Source: Pseudomonas sp. CCC3.1 (GTDB lineage: Bacteria; Pseudomonadota; Gammaproteobacteria; Pseudomonadales; Pseudomonadaceae). Taken from it: DNA of 64,000 bases. Shown piece after piece: positions 61,089-64,000 of the stretch; within the stretch, counting starts at the first letter, position 1; every line of letters begins with the position of its first letter. The stretch lies in NCBI RefSeq assembly GCF_034347405.1, contig NZ_CP133778.1, positions 3,534,001 through 3,598,000 of the forward strand, written 5' to 3'. The position numbers and the translations under genes were made by a program. The notes under the pieces are model-generated. The model made no database searches and had not been told where the DNA came from. It saw only the letters and a program-made list of their open reading frames with translations.

Positions 61089-62372
61089 ATGGCGAACACA
61101 CCTTGTCCCCAGTCTTACTATGCCGCTTCGGCTAACACGACCCCGGAGCGCCCTGCCCTGCAGGATGAGGTTGAAACGGATGTCTGTGTCATCGGCGCTG
61201 GTTATACCGGGCTGTCGAGCGCTCTGTTTCTGCTGGAGAACGGTTTTAAAGTCACCGTTCTGGAAGCGGCCAAAGTCGGTTTTGGTGCCTCAGGGCGTAA
61301 CGGCGGGCAAATCGTTAACAGTTATAGCCGCGACATTGATGTGATTGAACGCACTGTCGGCGCCAAGCAGGCACAACTGTTAGGCCAGATGGCGTTTGAA
61401 GGCGGCAAGATTATCCGCGAGCGTGTCGCCAAGTATCAGATCCAGTGTGATTTGAAAGACGGCGGCGTGTTTGCAGCGATCACCAGCAAGCAGATGGGCC
61501 ATCTCGAAGCGCAGAAAAAGCTTTGGGAACGGTATGGCAATACTCAACTGGAGTTGCTGGACCAGCGCCGGATTCGTGAAGTGGTGGCTTGCGATCAATA
61601 TCAGGGCGGGCTGCTGGACATGAGCGGCGGGCATATTCATCCGCTTAACCTGGCGCTGGGCGAAGCAGCAGCGGTCGAGTCGCTAGGCGGCACTATTTAC
61701 GAACAGTCGCCAGCCGTGCGTATTGAGCGTGGCGCCAACCCGGTGGTGCATACGCCGCAAGGCAAGGTCAGGGCCAAGTTCATCATCGTTGCGGGCAACG
61801 CGTATCTGGGTAATCTGGTACCAGAACTCGCCTCCAAATCAATGCCGTGCGGCACGCAAGTCATCACCACTGAACCGCTGAGTGATGAGCTGGCCAAAGC
61901 ATTGCTGCCGCAAGACTATTGCGTCGAGGACTGTAACTATTTGCTCGATTACTATCGTTTGTCCGGCGACAAGCGACTGATCTTCGGTGGCGGCGTGGTC
62001 TATGGCGCACGTGATCCGGCCAACATTGAAGCGATCATTCGCCCGAAAATGCTCAAGGCCTTCCCGCAACTCAAGGACGTGAAGATTGACTACGCGTGGA
62101 CGGGCAACTTCCTGCTGACGCTGTCACGCTTGCCTCAGGTTGGGCGTATCGGCGACAACATTTATTACTCGCAGGGGTGCAGCGGCCACGGGGTAACGTA
62201 TACCCATCTGGCGGGCAAGGTGCTGGCTGAGGCGCTGCGTGGGCAGGCTGAGCGCTTTGATGCGTTTGCTGATCTGCCGCACTATCCGTTCCCCGGCGGG
62301 CAGCTGCTGCGTACACCGCTGACTGCACTAGGCGCCTGGTATTACAGCCTGCGGGACAAGTTCGGGTTTTAA
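61089..62372 (+). CDS. FAD-dependent amine oxidase (PuuB/PauB-like, DadA superfamily)
   Basis: This 427-residue flavoenzyme has the FAD-binding motif VCVIGAGYTGLSSALFLLENG in part near residue 32, followed by VGFGASGRNGGQIVNSYS in part, the hallmark of gamma-glutamylputrescine oxidases. The C-terminal segment is CSGHGVTYTHLAGKVLAEAL in part. It would oxidise a gamma-glutamylated amine or a related secondary amine to an aldehyde. A PuuA-like ligase lies 20 kb away (40556-41905), so both may serve polyamine breakdown. The ATG at 61089 follows a GAGG site. Confidence 0.85.
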   Translation: MANTPCPQSYYAASANTTPERPALQDEVETDVCVIGAGYTGLSSALFLLENGFKVTVLEAAKVGFGASGRNGGQIVNSYSRDIDVIERTVGAKQAQLLGQMAFEGGKIIRERVAKYQIQCDLKDGGVFAAITSKQMGHLEAQKKLWERYGNTQLELLDQRRIREVVACDQYQGGLLDMSGGHIHPLNLALGEAAAVESLGGTIYEQSPAVRIERGANPVVHTPQGKVRAKFIIVAGNAYLGNLVPELASKSMPCGTQVITTEPLSDELAKALLPQDYCVEDCNYLLDYYRLSGDKRLIFGGGVVYGARDPANIEAIIRPKMLKAFPQLKDVKIDYAWTGNFLLTLSRLPQVGRIGDNIYYSQGCSGHGVTYTHLAGKVLAEALRGQAERFDAFADLPHYPFPGGQLLRTPLTALGAWYYSLRDKFGF

Positions 62373-62402
62373 GGGGCTTATGCACCTACTTAAGCCGTGC
62401 CT

Positions 62403-62434
62403 GCTGCGATCTTGGGGTCGTTAAAGATCGCAGC
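62403..62434. terminator. Hairpin between convergent genes
   Basis: GCTGCGATCTT (62403-62413) and AAGATCGCAGC (62424-62434) are exact reverse complements with a 10-base loop. It lies between the ends of the oxidase and the lipoprotein genes and probably protects or ends both transcripts. Confidence 0.55.
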
Positions 62435-62445
62435 CTGTTGCCCGG

Positions 62446-63123
62446 TTATTTCTGCGCGTTAAGTGCCTGAATGGCCTTGCTGCCTGCCTGCTCCTGTCCC
62501 GAGCGAGACAATTGGTTAGCGACTTTTAACCAGCGTGCCTTGTCGACATTGGCCGGCAATTGGTCCGGGGACAAGATCAACACTGCCCAGCTCCCCGCGT
62601 CTTTCCAGCGGGACTCGAATTTCTTGAAGTCCATAAGCCGCCGGCGCTCCATCCCCGCCCGCAATAACACGGTCTCTTTGGTACGGTCATAGCCCGCCAG
62701 CACGGCATAACGCGGTTCAGTCCAGACGGTGCCGTCCATGAAGCGAACCATCACCGGATGCCCCGCTGCAACCTGAGTCAATAACGCCGAAAGTGATGAG
62801 TCCAGCGGGTAGACCATAAGCCCGTACTGTCCGGCCAATTGCTCCATGTTGGCCTGCAGTGACGATTCGGCTTCAGGCAGTTTCAATGGCTTGGTCAAAA
62901 GGCCTGGAGTGATTCTGATGTGTTGCTCACCCAGCATGCTGGCCAATACTTGCGGACCGCTTTGATGGGCATTGCCACGAAAAAAGGGCACCCCATTAAG
63001 CTCGACTCGTTCTGGCAAACGGCGCATTTGAGTCTGATCAACACTGGCGCAGCCCACTACGGCCAAGGCCAGTGCGGCCATCAGCCACAGTCGCGCAGTT
63101 TTCAATACAGTCACTCCCTGCAT
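62446..63123 (-). CDS. Lipoprotein with degenerate C39-peptidase-like domain
   Basis: The 225-residue product has a lipoprotein signal (LWLMAALALAVVGC). The rest resembles a C39 papain-like fold: VPFFRGNAHQSGPQVLASML aligns with the usual Q-x-CGPA helix, and the later PRYAVLAGYDRTKETVLLR in part with the H-x-VVL-GY block. The catalytic cysteine position is serine (QSGP) and the histidine position is arginine/tyrosine (RYAV). It is therefore probably a non-catalytic binding protein. I chose the ATG at 63123, preceded by GAGGGAG; the longer frame upstream lacks a signal. Confidence 0.75.
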   Translation of the reverse strand: MQGVTVLKTARLWLMAALALAVVGCASVDQTQMRRLPERVELNGVPFFRGNAHQSGPQVLASMLGEQHIRITPGLLTKPLKLPEAESSLQANMEQLAGQYGLMVYPLDSSLSALLTQVAAGHPVMVRFMDGTVWTEPRYAVLAGYDRTKETVLLRAGMERRRLMDFKKFESRWKDAGSWAVLILSPDQLPANVDKARWLKVANQLSRSGQEQAGSKAIQALNAQK

Positions 63124-63343
63124 ACTCCCTCGCTTTGAATGAGCGCCAAACCTTGAGGTCCGACATGGACGTCGATCATAGGGCGCCAATAAGGCAAGGT
63201 ATAGCCTTAAACCACAGCGAGGGCGCATCCATAGAGCCAATCAGTTGGTTAATCACGACCTTTGGTCAATAGACTGCAACACAGCTAACGCTAGACTGTG
63301 ACCTGCAGAGTGTTTATGCCCGCCACGGGCAAAGGAGGCACTT

Positions 63344-63511
63344 ATGAGCCCTACATTGACCATAATCCTGCTGATTACTGGCTGGCTAACCGTCGCCGGC
63401 GCCATGTTCTGGGGGCTGATGCGCATCAGCCGCCATCATCACCCGCAGGTAGAGCCAAAAAAGCAAGAAACACCCGACCAACCGGCAGCTACGACTGCCA
63501 GCGCCCACTAA
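63344..63511 (+). CDS. Small single-helix membrane protein (55 aa)
   Basis: A perfect AAAGGAGG site lies 6 bases before the ATG. The peptide has one N-terminal helix (TIILLITGWLTVAGAMFWGL in part). A histidine-rich turn (RISRHHHPQ) and a polar tail rich in Pro, Gln and Ala complete it. No family is recognised. The strong ribosome site and the terminator that follows at 63522 argue for a real gene. Confidence 0.7.
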   Translation: MSPTLTIILLITGWLTVAGAMFWGLMRISRHHHPQVEPKKQETPDQPAATTASAH

Positions 63512-63521
63512 AGTCCTTAGC

Positions 63522-63559
63522 AAAAAAAACCGTCCACCCTAGAAAGGATGGACGGTTTT
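63522..63559. terminator. Bidirectional intrinsic terminator
   Basis: A stem ACCGTCCA...TGGACGGT with loop AGAA region is flanked by a run of A on the left and T on the right. It serves the small membrane gene (plus) and the TerC-family gene (minus). Confidence 0.75.
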
Positions 63560-63575
63560 CAGTGACAACCCGCGA

Positions 63576-64000
63576 TTACTTCGTCAGCGACGCCTGACGT
63601 TTTTCCCGTACCCGCCGCGCCAGAATGTTCAGTGTTTCAACCGTGGCGGAGAACGCCATGGCCGCATACACATAACCTTTTGGCACATGGGCACCAAAGC
63701 CTTCAGCGATCAGGGTCATGCCAATCATGATCAGGAACGCCAGCGCCAACATCACCACGGTCGGGTTTTCATTGATGAACTTGGCCAGAGGCTCCGAAGC
63801 CAGCAGCATCACCAACACCGCCACCACGACAGCAATTACCATGATCGGCAAGTGCTCGGTCATACCGACCGCGGTAACAATGCTGTCGATGGAAAACACC
63901 AGGTCCAGCATCAAAATCTGCCCAATCGCAGCAGCAAAACCAATGGCCACTTTGGACGACACATCCTCAGCTTTGTCTTCTGCGTCCGGACTCATGCTGT
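63576..64000 (-). CDS. TerC-family integral membrane protein (partial, 5' end outside window)
   Basis: The visible C-terminal part of about 141 residues has four helices. It includes the TerC hallmark LDLVFSIDSIVTAVGM with acidic residues in the membrane and FINENPTVVMLALAFLIMIG in part. Full TerC proteins are about 230-260 residues, so the gene continues beyond 64000. Members of this family are thought to handle metal ions such as manganese or to confer tellurite resistance. The product of this gene is not assigned more closely. Confidence 0.85.
   Translation of the reverse strand, partial: SMSPDAEDKAEDVSSKVAIGFAAAIGQILMLDLVFSIDSIVTAVGMTEHLPIMVIAVVVAVLVMLLASEPLAKFINENPTVVMLALAFLIMIGMTLIAEGFGAHVPKGYVYAAMAFSATVETLNILARRVREKRQASLTK

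Noticed and set aside
60827..61135. 102-codon ORF beginning MVGAIGLEPTTPTMS
   Set aside because: It reads through the complement of tRNA-Val, a well-known false protein in databases.
1..64000. CRISPR arrays or prophage genes
   Set aside because: No regularly spaced direct repeats, Cas genes, or phage structural genes were seen.

Overview
The window looks like a Pseudomonas chromosome, most probably of the P. fluorescens/P. syringae lineage. The reasons are a wss-type acetylated-cellulose operon, Pseudomonas-style REP hairpins, SfnB-type sulfur-acquisition enzymes, an RHS polymorphic toxin and typical Pseudomonas tRNAs. No rRNA, CRISPR array, prophage or replication origin was seen.

Region 1 (1-6.4 kb and 13.4-24.5 kb) reads as one organosulfur-scavenging regulon split by an inserted toxin module. 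It holds a TonB-dependent receptor (cut by the window edge), a private tonB-exbB-exbD set, an SfnB/DszC-like flavin monooxygenase, a sigma-54 activator with no receiver domain, a glutathione/dipeptide-type ABC importer with a fused ATPase, a two-component-type flavin monooxygenase of the NtaA/SnaA/DszA/SsuD class, an aldo-keto reductase, sfnB and metI-metQ without metN. Five transcription units in this region carry good -24/-12 (sigma-54) promoters. Three of them share an upstream element of identical layout, CTGTT-N8-AACAG-N12-CTGTT, starting 55, 55 and 65 bp from the -24 GG. The other two carry partial versions. This shared element is the most interesting observation in the window, and the local sigma-54 activator is the obvious candidate to bind it.

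Region 2 (6.6-13.2 kb) is the inserted module. It has a truncated IS5-type element with a frameshifted transposase, an rhs core remnant, an AT-rich immunity gene, a 1611-residue RHS toxin with a DPLGL cleavage site and a nuclease-like tail, and a tiny translationally coupled upstream ORF.

Region 3 (24.7-33.6 kb) holds an MFS/TetR divergent pair and a sugar-acid operon (LysR, FAH-family AraD1, MFS, UxaA/GarD-type dehydratase, aldehyde dehydrogenase). The operon probably converts an aldonate or aldarate to 2-oxoglutarate without phosphorylation. Region 4 (33.6-44.6 kb) holds an orphan small protein, an OmpR/CpxA-like two-component system next to a non-canonical bamA copy, a LysE exporter with AraC, a glutamine-synthetase-like ligase with its XRE-cupin regulator, tRNA-Gln, and a TetR/SDR locus that keeps only the first 44 codons of an old yellow enzyme gene.

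Region 5 (44.7-59.8 kb) is a complete wssABCDEFGHI operon on the minus strand: BcsQ-like WssA, cellulose synthase BcsA/BcsB, endoglucanase BcsZ, outer-membrane BcsC, and four acetylation proteins WssF-I; wssJ is absent. Most neighbouring genes overlap or are a few bases apart. Region 6 (59.8-64 kb) holds a hicB-like remnant, tRNA-Val, a PuuB-like FAD oxidase, a lipoprotein with a C39-like fold that has lost its catalytic residues, a 55-residue membrane protein and the end of a TerC-family gene.
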